NCBI RefSeq assembly: GCF_026241755.1
Contig: NZ_JAPJDA010000001.1
Coordinates: forward strand, 186,001-250,000
Direction of reading: 5' to 3'
DNA from: Salinimicrobium profundisediminis
Lineage (GTDB): Bacteria; Bacteroidota; Bacteroidia; Flavobacteriales; Flavobacteriaceae
Length of the DNA: 64,000 nucleotides
In this document: piece after piece, positions 53,331 to 61,155 of the stretch
Layout of the letters: every line of letters starts with the position of its first letter
Numbering within the stretch: position 1 is the stretch's first letter
The notes under the pieces: model-generated
The model's database searches: none
Told to the model about the DNA's origin: nothing
The model's input: the letters and a program-made list of their open reading frames with translations, nothing else
Program-made: the position numbers and the translations under genes

Positions 53331-56300
53331 TTAAGCACAACCACCAGATCATCGGCATACACCATGTCTCCTTCTTTGAGCACGATCTTGTCTACTTCTC
53401 CCGCAGTATTGGCGGTGATGGTAGTTTCCATTTTCATAGCCTCGATCACAAACAGCGGCTGATTTTTCTCCACTTTTTGCCCCGGCTCCACCTGGATATT
53501 TGACAGGGCTCCCTGTAGTGGTGCGCCTACCTGCTTTTTGTCGTTTTTATCGACTTTTTGATGTACTACTTTCTCTACCTTAACAGATCGGTCTTTAACT
53601 TCTACTGCCCTGGTTTGGCCATTTACTTTAAAGAAAACTTTTGCCATTCCGTCTTCATCGGTTTCTCCAATAGACAGGAATTCGATAAGCAGCGTTTTAC
53701 CACGGTCAAGATCTACAATGATCTCTTCTCCGGGTTCCATCCCATAGAAGAAATTCTTTGTAGGCACATTCATTACTTCTCCAAATTCTACATGGTGGTT
53801 ATAAAAATCTGTAAATACTTTTGGATATAATTTATAGGAAAGGAAATCGGTGATCTCCACGTCCCTGCCCATTCCTTCACTGAAGGTTTTTTCAAATTCG
53901 GCAAATTCCTTTTCAAAATCTATGGGTTCCAAATGTGCGTTTGGCCTTTCGGTATAAGGTTTTTCATCCTTGAGGACGATCTTCTGGATCTTTTCAGGAA
54001 ATCCTCCATGAGGCTGACCAAGATCTCCTCTAAAGAAACTTTTTACTGACTGGGGAAAAGAAATATTTTCTCCTTTTTCAAGCACATCTTCTATTGAAAG
54101 ATTATTACTAACCAGGTACTGCGCCATATCGCCCACCACTTTTGAGCTGGGTGTAACTTTGATGATGTCGCCAAAAAGGTCATTTACTTTGCTGTACATT
54201 TCAGTGATCTCGTGAAAACGATCGGCCAGGCCAAGGCTTTCTGCCTGCGGCTTGAGGTTGGAATATTGTCCACCGGGAATTTCATGCTTATAAACTTCTC
54301 CCGAACCTGCCTTTAAGCCAGATTCAAAAGGATAGTAGTAGCGCCTTACAGCCTCCCAGTATTGGGAATATTCATTTAGTTTATCTGTATTAAAAGCCCT
54401 TCCGCGGTCATGGAACCTCAACATTTCCACTATAGAGTTGAAGTTTGGTTGCGAGGTAAGGCCCGAGAGACCTCCAAGGGCAACATCAACCACATCTACC
54501 CCGGCTTCTATGGCTTTAAGGTAAGTTGCCGCCTGAATGGAGGAGGTGTCATGCGTATGTAAATGGATTGGTACATTAATTCTGGATTTAAGAGCCGATA
54601 CCAGTTCAAAAGCTGCATCGGGCTTCAGGATACCCGCCATATCTTTGATCCCGATAATATGTGCCCCGGCATTCTCAATATCTTTACCGAGCTGCACGTA
54701 ATAGTCGAGGTTGTATTTTGTTTGTTTCGGATCCATTAGATCTCCCGTATAGCAGATGGTTCCTTCTGCCAGCCCGTTAGTTTTATTTCTAACATGTTCA
54801 ATACACGGAGCGATGGATTTCATCCAGTTAAGACTGTCAAAGATTCTGAAGACATCAACTCCATTTTCCCAGGCCTGTTCCACAAATTTCTCAATCAGGT
54901 TATCGGGATAGGCCGTGTAGCCCACACCATTAGAACCACGCAAAAGCATTTGCAGGAGCACATTGGGCATTGCCGCGCGAAGCCTTCTTAACCTTTCCCA
55001 TGGATCCTCTTTCAAGAATCGCATACAAACATCGAAGGTGGCACCTCCCCAAACTTCCATACTGAAAACTTCAGGGTGGTTTCGGGCAAAACCTTCGGCT
55101 ACTTTTTCCATATCATAGGTACGCATACGCGTAGCCAGCAGACTCTGGTGTGCATCACGCATGGTAGTGTCGGTAAAATGCACCTTCCCATCATGTAAAA
55201 GCCAGCGAGAAAACTTTTCGGGACCGTATTCCTTTAGCAAATCTTTAGTGCCCCTTGGATAACCGTTATCCTTAAAAGAGGGAACTGCAGGCTTAATAAA
55301 TTTCTTCTTTTCAGGGTTTTTCACATCCTCACTTCCATTGATGATCACATCTCCCAGGAACTTTACCATTTTTGTCGCCCGGTTGCGTGTCTTCCTGATC
55401 TTGAAAAGATCCGGATTATCTTTAATGAAATTCACAGTCACATCGCCCTGCCTGAAGGTTTGATGCGACAGGATATTATCGAGGAAACCAATATTGGTCA
55501 TCACACCCCTTATCCTGAACTCGGCCAGTGCCCTACGCATTTTTCGGCAGGCGCCATCAAGAGTACGGCTGCTGGCCGACACTTTCACCAGCATAGAATC
55601 AAAGAAAGGAGAAACTTTTACACCCTGGTAAATACTACCGGCATCCAGTCTAATCCCAAAACCTGATGCACTTCTATAAGTGGTGATGGTACCGTAATCT
55701 GGTTTAAAATCATTTGTAGGATCTTCGGTAGTGATTCGGCATTGCAAAGCATAACCGCTTATCTTAATAGATTCCTGAGATTCAATTTTGATTTGTTTGT
55801 CACTCAGTTTATAGCCACCGGCAATAAAGATCTGCGCCTTAACGAGGTCAATATTCGTAATGATCTCGGTGACGGTGTGCTCCACCTGAATCCTGGGGTT
55901 TACTTCAATAAAGAAGATCTCCCCGGTTCTGTCTACCAGGAACTCTACAGTCCCAATATTGTTGTAATCTACGGCCTTACAAAGTTTAACCGCATAATCG
56001 TAAAGGTTCTGTTTTACTTTTTCATCAAGCCCCATCGAAGGAGCAAATTCAATTACTTTCTGGTATCTGCGCTGTACAGAACAATCCCTCTCAAACAGGT
56101 GCACCAAATTACCATGGTGGTCACCCACAATTTGTATCTCGATATGTTTGGGATCTTCCACGAATTTCTCCAGGAAAACGGTGTCATCGCCAAAAGCATT
56201 TTTCGCCTCCCTTTTAGATTCATTAAAGCCACTTTTTAGATCATCTTCTGAGCGTATTACCCGCATACCGCGGCCTCCCCCGCCCGATGCAGCCTTAAGC

Positions 56301-56773
56301 ATGACCGGATATCCAATTTTTTCAGCTTCTTCAAGCGCAATTTCAACTGTAGTAAGGTCTTTTTCATTACTCCGAATAACCGGAATATCATTTGCCACCG
56401 CAACTTCCTTGGCTTTTACTTTGTCTCCTAAAGATCTAAGCACAGAAACTTTTGGACCTATAAAAATGATCCCGTTTTCTTCACATTGTTTAGCAAATTC
56501 GGCATTTTCAGAAAGAAATCCGTAGCCGGGATGAATAGCATCTACGCCGTTCTTTTTGGCCACCTTTATTATGGCTTCTATATCTAAATAAGGTTTTAAA
56601 GGATCTTTATCTGCCCCTATCTGGTAAGATTCATCAGCCTTGTAACGGTGTAGCGAATAGCGATCTTCATAGGTATAGATCCCTACGGTTCTCAACCCAA
56701 TCTCTGTACAGGCCCTAAAGATTCGTATGGCTATTTCTCCTCTGTTTGCTACTAAAACCTTTTTAATTTTCAT
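53327..56773 (-). CDS. pyc: Pyruvate carboxylase
   Basis: This 1148-residue multidomain biotin enzyme carboxylates pyruvate to oxaloacetate. Domains in order: biotin carboxylase (about 1-455, with KAASGGGGRGMRV ATP loop), carboxyltransferase (about 530-810, with RDAHQSLLATRMR metal/Lys site), the PC C-terminal linker (about 850-1050) and a biotin carrier domain whose biotinyl Lys is in VIEAMKMETTI (about 1117-1127). The stop is at a heptad array. It replenishes the TCA cycle. Confidence 0.97.
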   Translation of the reverse strand: MKIKKVLVANRGEIAIRIFRACTEIGLRTVGIYTYEDRYSLHRYKADESYQIGADKDPLKPYLDIEAIIKVAKKNGVDAIHPGYGFLSENAEFAKQCEENGIIFIGPKVSVLRSLGDKVKAKEVAVANDIPVIRSNEKDLTTVEIALEEAEKIGYPVMLKAASGGGGRGMRVIRSEDDLKSGFNESKREAKNAFGDDTVFLEKFVEDPKHIEIQIVGDHHGNLVHLFERDCSVQRRYQKVIEFAPSMGLDEKVKQNLYDYAVKLCKAVDYNNIGTVEFLVDRTGEIFFIEVNPRIQVEHTVTEIITNIDLVKAQIFIAGGYKLSDKQIKIESQESIKISGYALQCRITTEDPTNDFKPDYGTITTYRSASGFGIRLDAGSIYQGVKVSPFFDSMLVKVSASSRTLDGACRKMRRALAEFRIRGVMTNIGFLDNILSHQTFRQGDVTVNFIKDNPDLFKIRKTRNRATKMVKFLGDVIINGSEDVKNPEKKKFIKPAVPSFKDNGYPRGTKDLLKEYGPEKFSRWLLHDGKVHFTDTTMRDAHQSLLATRMRTYDMEKVAEGFARNHPEVFSMEVWGGATFDVCMRFLKEDPWERLRRLRAAMPNVLLQMLLRGSNGVGYTAYPDNLIEKFVEQAWENGVDVFRIFDSLNWMKSIAPCIEHVRNKTNGLAEGTICYTGDLMDPKQTKYNLDYYVQLGKDIENAGAHIIGIKDMAGILKPDAAFELVSALKSRINVPIHLHTHDTSSIQAATYLKAIEAGVDVVDVALGGLSGLTSQPNFNSIVEMLRFHDRGRAFNTDKLNEYSQYWEAVRRYYYPFESGLKAGSGEVYKHEIPGGQYSNLKPQAESLGLADRFHEITEMYSKVNDLFGDIIKVTPSSKVVGDMAQYLVSNNLSIEDVLEKGENISFPQSVKSFFRGDLGQPHGGFPEKIQKIVLKDEKPYTERPNAHLEPIDFEKEFAEFEKTFSEGMGRDVEITDFLSYKLYPKVFTDFYNHHVEFGEVMNVPTKNFFYGMEPGEEIIVDLDRGKTLLIEFLSIGETDEDGMAKVFFKVNGQTRAVEVKDRSVKVEKVVHQKVDKNDKKQVGAPLQGALSNIQVEPGQKVEKNQPLFVIEAMKMETTITANTAGEVDKIVLKEGDMVYADDLVVVLK

Positions 56774-56820
56774 TTTACGAACTTGCTTTTTTATTAATTT
56801 TATTTACTTCTGAAGACTCC

Positions 56821-56839
56821 TCAAAATATGACATTTTTG
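56821..56839. repeat. Dispersed palindrome upstream of pyc (degenerate)
   Basis: TCAAAATATGACATTTTTG is an imperfect copy with an extra TA. It lies about 48 bp upstream of the pyc start. Confidence 0.45.
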
Positions 56840-56869
56840 GAACCTTATGCAGGTTCAGAAATTAAAAAG

Positions 56870-56896
56870 AAAAAAGCGGTGAGACACCGCTTTTTT
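56870..56896 (-). terminator. Intrinsic terminator downstream of yaaA
   Basis: AAAAAAGCGGTG and CACCGCTTTTTT form a 12-bp stem around AGA between yaaA (stop at 56926) and pyc. It probably separates the two transcripts. Confidence 0.85.
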
Positions 56897-56925
56897 AAAT
56901 ACTTTAACAATTCCTGCTGCTGAAG

Positions 56926-57687
56926 CTATCTGGTAAAAACCGGCTCGTTTTCATTGGTAGTTTCTTCCGCCGAAAATCTATAGCCATCGCCATCAAAAGC
57001 TTTGAGCTGGTCAAGTGTCTGGGCTTCAGATTCAATTAGAAATCTGGCCATAGTACCACGGGCTTTTTTAGCAAAAAAACTGATGATCTTTAATTTTCCA
57101 TTCTTGAAATCTTTAAATACCGGTGAAATGACCTGCACCTTTAGTTTTGAAGCATCTACAGCTTTAAAATACTCCTGACTGGCAAGATTCACAAAAAGTT
57201 CATCTTCTTTAAGTTCATTGTTCAAATAACCGGTCACCTTCTCCTGCCATACCTCATAAAGGTTCTTCTTTCGGTTTACCGGCAATGAAGTTCCCATTTC
57301 CAGGCGGTACGGCTGAATAAGATCCAGCGGCCTTAAAATTCCGTAGTAACCCGAAAGGATCCGCAGGGAATCCTGCATAAAATCGATTTTTTCAGTAGGA
57401 ATGGTATAGGCATCAAGCCCCGTATAAACATCTCCGGCAAAGGCGTAGACTGCAGGCCGGGAGTTTTGTTTGTTATGTTCTTCAGAAAATTCCTGATAGC
57501 GGCTGTAGTTAAGATCGGCCAGCTTATCGCTAATGCTCATGAGATCGGCGATTTCTTTTTTAGACATGCGCGAAAGCTTCCGGTTGATGCCGGCTGTAGT
57601 TTCCAGAAATGAGGGTTGTGTTCCTCTGGTGGTTGGCAGTTTAGATTTGTAGTCGAGGGTTTTGGCGGGTGATACAACTATTTTCAT
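56926..57687 (-). CDS. yaaA: YaaA-family peroxide-stress protein
   Basis: This 253-residue protein has the YaaA (DUF328) hallmarks [12 protein letters not shown] (2-13), [12 protein letters not shown] (about 84-95), [24 protein letters not shown] and the C-terminal [13 protein letters not shown]. In E. coli YaaA lowers free iron and DNA damage under peroxide stress. It is the likely downstream partner of rluD on the minus strand. Confidence 0.95.
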   Translation of the reverse strand: MKIVVSPAKTLDYKSKLPTTRGTQPSFLETTAGINRKLSRMSKKEIADLMSISDKLADLNYSRYQEFSEEHNKQNSRPAVYAFAGDVYTGLDAYTIPTEKIDFMQDSLRILSGYYGILRPLDLIQPYRLEMGTSLPVNRKKNLYEVWQEKVTGYLNNELKEDELFVNLASQEYFKAVDASKLKVQVISPVFKDFKNGKLKIISFFAKKARGTMARFLIESEAQTLDQLKAFDGDGYRFSAEETTNENEPVFTR

Positions 57688-57731
57688 GGAATGCTCTTAA
57701 GAAATTTTCTATTACCCCTCAAAAATATCAA

Positions 57732-57757
57732 ATCCCGACAAGATTTCCTGCCGGGAT
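57732..57757 (-). terminator. Hairpin between rluD and yaaA
   Basis: ATCCCG and CGGGAT with partly paired interior make about a 9-bp stem, 35 bp past the rluD stop. Terminator function is plausible but the following T-run is weak. Confidence 0.5.
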
Positions 57758-57791
57758 CGTTTATTCCTTTTGATAGGTCTATCAAAAAAGC

Positions 57792-58847
57792 TTATTCATC
57801 AATGAATTCTTTCTGATTTTTAGCATAATTCCTCCATCGCTCTATACAATCCTGCATATCTTGTGGTACAGGAGAATCAAACCTTAGCCACTCGCCTGTT
57901 TCAGGATGTTTGAAGCCCAGGGTTTTTGCATGCAGTGCCTGCCGGGGCAGCACTTTAAAGCAGTTGTCTACAAACTGTTTGTATTTTGTGAAGGTTGTAC
58001 CTTTCAAAATCTTATCACCACCATAGCGCTCATCATTAAAAAGCGTGTGGCCAATGTGCTTCATGTGAACCCTTATTTGGTGGGTTCTCCCGGTTTCAAG
58101 TTGGCAGGAAACCAAAGTCACATATCCCAGCCTTTCCAGGACCTTGAAATGCGTTACCGCCGGTTTTCCTTTATCTTCATCATCTCCCAGATACACGGTG
58201 TTTTGCAGTCTGTTTTTGGGGTGGCGGCCAATATTGCCTTCAACCGTACCTTCATCCTCTTCAACATTTCCCCAAACAAGAGCCACATACTCACGCTCGC
58301 TGCTTTTGTCAAAGAACTGCTTTGCCAGTTTGGTCATTGCCTTTTCGGTCTTTGCAATAACGAGAAGTCCGCTGGTATCTTTGTCAATCCTGTGTACAAG
58401 CCCTGGGCGCTCATCGCTGTTTTGTGGCAGATTTTCAAAGTGGTAAACCAGCGCATTAATAAGTGTGCCGCTGTAGTTCCCATGGCCGGGATGCACCACC
58501 ATACCTGCTGGTTTGTTGACCACAAGCAGGGAATCGTCTTCATAGACAATATCCAGCGGAATATCCTCTGGCGTGAGCAGGAATTCGTAAGGCGGATGCT
58601 CAAAAAGCACCTGTATCACATCTCCCGGCTTTACCTTATAATTAGATTTTACGGGAACTTCATTTACGTGAATATTGCCTTCTTTAGCCGCAGTTTGAAT
58701 TTTATTACGAGTGGCCTTTTCGATATAATTCATCAGGAATTTATCTACCCGCAATGGCTGCTGGCCTTTATCGGCTACAAACCTGTGGTGTTCATACAGG
58801 TCATCATCGTTCTCTTCGGGTTCGGGGTTATTATTTTCAGAAATCAT
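57792..58847 (-). CDS. RluA-family pseudouridine synthase (RluD-like)
   Basis: This 351-residue protein has an S4 RNA-binding domain (about 34-85) and a catalytic domain with VHRIDKDTSGLLVIAKT (about 151-167) holding the nucleophilic Asp. GRTHQIRVHMKHIGH (about 253-267) follows. RluD-like enzymes modify uridines of 23S rRNA; the exact site is not assignable. It overlaps the PASTA gene by 11 bp, so they are coupled. Confidence 0.94.
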   Translation of the reverse strand: MISENNNPEPEENDDDLYEHHRFVADKGQQPLRVDKFLMNYIEKATRNKIQTAAKEGNIHVNEVPVKSNYKVKPGDVIQVLFEHPPYEFLLTPEDIPLDIVYEDDSLLVVNKPAGMVVHPGHGNYSGTLINALVYHFENLPQNSDERPGLVHRIDKDTSGLLVIAKTEKAMTKLAKQFFDKSSEREYVALVWGNVEEDEGTVEGNIGRHPKNRLQNTVYLGDDEDKGKPAVTHFKVLERLGYVTLVSCQLETGRTHQIRVHMKHIGHTLFNDERYGGDKILKGTTFTKYKQFVDNCFKVLPRQALHAKTLGFKHPETGEWLRFDSPVPQDMQDCIERWRNYAKNQKEFIDE

Positions 58848-59472
58848 ATTCTTCGTCTTCCAGGTCGTTCAAAATTGGGTCTTGTGCGGTACTATCCTCT
58901 TCTTCTTCCATTCCATATCTCCTGGAGCCATCGGCAAGCACAAGGTCAATTTTTGAAGTTTTCATCAGTTTCATTCCCGGTTCCAACAGTTGCCCTCTGT
59001 GACGCATTTCAAGCACCACATCTTTAGCTACATCGGGTTTATAAGTAATTGTTCCTATTTCAAAACCAAGGGAACGCAAGGTTGGCTCTACCTGCCTGCG
59101 CGTTCTTCGGATAAGATTTTCAGGGATTTCAACTTTCGTAAATCCTGAAGGATTGAGCGTCAAATAGATCTTTCGGTTCTCCTTCACCTCTTTCCCCGGA
59201 AGCGGCACCTGATCTATCACCGAGTACGGCGGAAAGTCGGGGTTATAATTGGCAGAATCCAGAATTTCCCTGCGCAGGTCTAGTTCCGCAAGCTGCTCAT
59301 CAACCTTATCCAGGGACAAACGTTCCAGGTTGGGTACGGTAATTCTTTGATCTTGATTTGTAGAATAATCGAGCCATTGAAGTATAATAAAGGCGATCAA
59401 AACTACCGCAAATACAGCCAAAACCAATTGAATTAGAAAGGTTTTGCTAAAGAGAAATCGAAAGAAACTCAT
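58837..59472 (-). CDS. PASTA-domain membrane protein
   Basis: This 211-residue protein has a transmembrane anchor (about 10-32) and PASTA repeats beginning RITVPNLERLSLDKVDEQLA (about 38) and TKVEIPENLIRRTRRQVEPT (about 112). A third short module and an acidic tail follow. PASTA domains bind muropeptides or beta-lactams in other bacteria. Divergence from ddl fits a cell-wall context. It lacks a kinase or penicillin-binding domain. Confidence 0.9.
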   Translation of the reverse strand: MSFFRFLFSKTFLIQLVLAVFAVVLIAFIILQWLDYSTNQDQRITVPNLERLSLDKVDEQLAELDLRREILDSANYNPDFPPYSVIDQVPLPGKEVKENRKIYLTLNPSGFTKVEIPENLIRRTRRQVEPTLRSLGFEIGTITYKPDVAKDVVLEMRHRGQLLEPGMKLMKTSKIDLVLADGSRRYGMEEEEDSTAQDPILNDLEDEEYDF

Positions 59473-59488
59473 AGTTTAATTTAAAAGG

Positions 59489-59496
59489 CAAAGATA
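59489..59496 (-). promoter_or_regulatory. -7 box of the PASTA-rluD unit
   Basis: On the minus strand TATCTTTG (59496-59489) fits TAnnTTTG, 17 bp before the PASTA ATG (59472). No TTG is evident at -33. Confidence 0.4.
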
Positions 59497-59510
59497 TAAA
59501 ATCAGGCGGT

Positions 59511-59544
59511 TTTGCAGACATTCATTTATTAGTCGCTATTTTTG
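59511..59544 (+). promoter_or_regulatory. ddl promoter
   Basis: TTTG at 59511-59514 and TATTTTTG (59537-59544) are 22 bp apart, within the Flavobacterium spacing of 17-23, and about 30 bp before the ddl ATG. Confidence 0.5.
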
Positions 59545-59574
59545 CTAACGAAAATAATTGGGCGATATTTAATT

Positions 59575-60552
59575 ATGAAGAAAAATGTAGCCATAGCCAT
59601 GGGCGGCTTCTCCAGCGAATACCGTATATCTATCAACAGCGGTAATGTTGTTTACAAAAACCTTGACCGCAGTAAATACAACCCTTACCGGGTACATATC
59701 CTGCAAAAAGAATGGTTTGTCATTGGAGAAAATGACACACCATACCCCATAAACCGCAGCAATTTTACAGTCACCATTGATGGGCAGTTAATCACTTTTG
59801 ATTGCGTTTTTAACACCATTCACGGTACACCTGGTGAAAATGGCCTTTTACAGGCCTATCTCGAGTTGCTCGACATTCCGCAGACTTCCTGCGATTTCTA
59901 CCAGTCGGCACTCACTTTTAATAAAAGAGACCTTATTAGTGTGCTCAAACCCTTCGGAATAAAAACTGCTGAAAATTACTTCGTCGATAAAGGAGATGAA
60001 GTTGATCCCGATGAAATTATTGCCAAAGTTGGTTTGCCGTGCTTTGTGAAAGCTAATAAAGCCGGAAGTAGCTTCGGAATTACAAAAGTGAAATCGCGTG
60101 ATCAAATTATTCCTGCCACAAAATTTGCTTTTAAGGAAGATAACGAGATCATTATTGAATCATTTCTCGATGGCACCGAAGTTTCGGTTGGAGTGATCAC
60201 TCACAACGATGAGATTCTCGCGCTGCCAGTCACCGAAATTGTTTCTGAAAATGAGTTTTTTGACTATGAAGCCAAGTACCTCGGAAAATCTCAGGAGATC
60301 ACCCCTGCCCGAATTTCAGAAGAACAAACCAAAAAGGTGCAGGAAATTGCAAAATTGATCTACCGCAAGCTGAAGATGAAAGGCTTTTCGAGATCTGAAT
60401 TTATTTTCCACAACAACGAACCACATTTTATTGAAATGAATACTAACCCGGGGCTTAGTGAAGCCAGTATTCTGCCGCAGCAGGCCCAGGCAGCAGGCAT
60501 TTCTTTAAAAGAGCTTTTTGGCAGCGCTATTGAAACTGCCTTGAAATCTTAG
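59575..60552 (+). CDS. ddl: D-alanine-D-alanine ligase
   Basis: I chose ATG 59575 (325 aa, MKKNVAIAMGGFSSEYRIS). The ATP-grasp ligase makes the D-Ala-D-Ala dipeptide for peptidoglycan. Signatures are NTIHGTPGENGLLQAYLE (about 82), LPCFVKANKAGSSFGITKV (about 154-172), EVSVGVI and FIEMNTNPGLSEASILPQQA (about 283-302). An upstream in-frame ATG at 59542 overlaps the -7 box and is unlikely. Confidence 0.96.
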   Translation: MKKNVAIAMGGFSSEYRISINSGNVVYKNLDRSKYNPYRVHILQKEWFVIGENDTPYPINRSNFTVTIDGQLITFDCVFNTIHGTPGENGLLQAYLELLDIPQTSCDFYQSALTFNKRDLISVLKPFGIKTAENYFVDKGDEVDPDEIIAKVGLPCFVKANKAGSSFGITKVKSRDQIIPATKFAFKEDNEIIIESFLDGTEVSVGVITHNDEILALPVTEIVSENEFFDYEAKYLGKSQEITPARISEEQTKKVQEIAKLIYRKLKMKGFSRSEFIFHNNEPHFIEMNTNPGLSEASILPQQAQAAGISLKELFGSAIETALKS

Positions 60553-60591
60553 GTATCAAAAAATGACTATTTTAGAGTAAATTTTTTCAGC

Positions 60592-61047
60592 ATGAAAACA
60601 GCAGTTTTTCCCGGTTCTTTTGATCCCATCACCCTGGGACATGTTGATATCATTAACCGCGGACTCCCACTTTTTGACCAGGTCATCCTCGCAATTGGTA
60701 CCAATTCAGACAAAAAATATATGTTCTCTCTCGAAGAGCGGGTCAGGTTTTTGGAAGAGACCTATAAAGATGAACCAAAGATCAAGGTGATGACCTACAA
60801 AGGCATGACAGTGGATTTTTGCAGGGAACAAAACGCCGGATTCATTTTACGCGGCCTTCGTAATGCCATTGATCTGGAATTTGAAAAGAGCATTGGCCAA
60901 ACCAACTTTAAAATGAGCGGAGTAGAAACCCTTTTCTTTATCACTTCCTCCGGAAAAAGCCATATTTCCTCAACCGTTGTTCGCGATGTGATTCGCAATG
61001 GCGGAGATTATCATTTTATGGTACCAGATGCCGTTTCAAAGGAATAA
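60592..61047 (+). CDS. coaD: Phosphopantetheine adenylyltransferase
   Basis: This 151-residue nucleotidyltransferase makes dephospho-CoA from phosphopantetheine and ATP. GSFDPITLGHVDII (8-21) contains the T/HxGH motif. RGLRNAIDLEFE (about 87-98) and GKSHISSTVVRDV (about 121-133) with the ISST motif are also present. It follows ddl by 39 bp and is probably cotranscribed. The final codons merge into a heptad array. Confidence 0.96.
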   Translation: MKTAVFPGSFDPITLGHVDIINRGLPLFDQVILAIGTNSDKKYMFSLEERVRFLEETYKDEPKIKVMTYKGMTVDFCREQNAGFILRGLRNAIDLEFEKSIGQTNFKMSGVETLFFITSSGKSHISSTVVRDVIRNGGDYHFMVPDAVSKE

Positions 61048-61155
61048 GGAATATTGTTTATTGAATATTTTATTATTATTTATTTTTTGTGGTTTAAAAG
61101 GAATACTGCTTACTATTGATTGATAATTGCTGATTGCTAATTGTTCATTGATTTA
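61041..61155. repeat. Heptad arrays between coaD and the TonB receptor
   Basis: From within the coaD stop region (61041) GGAATAA/GGAATAT-type heptads run to about 61075. From 61114 six exact heptads, mostly starting TG and ending AT, run to 61155. That covers the stop codon of the minus-strand receptor (61153-61155). There is no ORF. Confidence 0.65.

Noticed and set aside
57906-59027. 373-codon plus-strand ORF over rluD and the PASTA gene
   Set aside because: It spans two well-supported minus-strand genes and its translation has no domain signature.
60556-60576. Possible extra copy of the 19-bp palindrome before coaD
   Set aside because: TCAAAAAATGACTATTTTAGA has too many mismatches to the consensus to claim.
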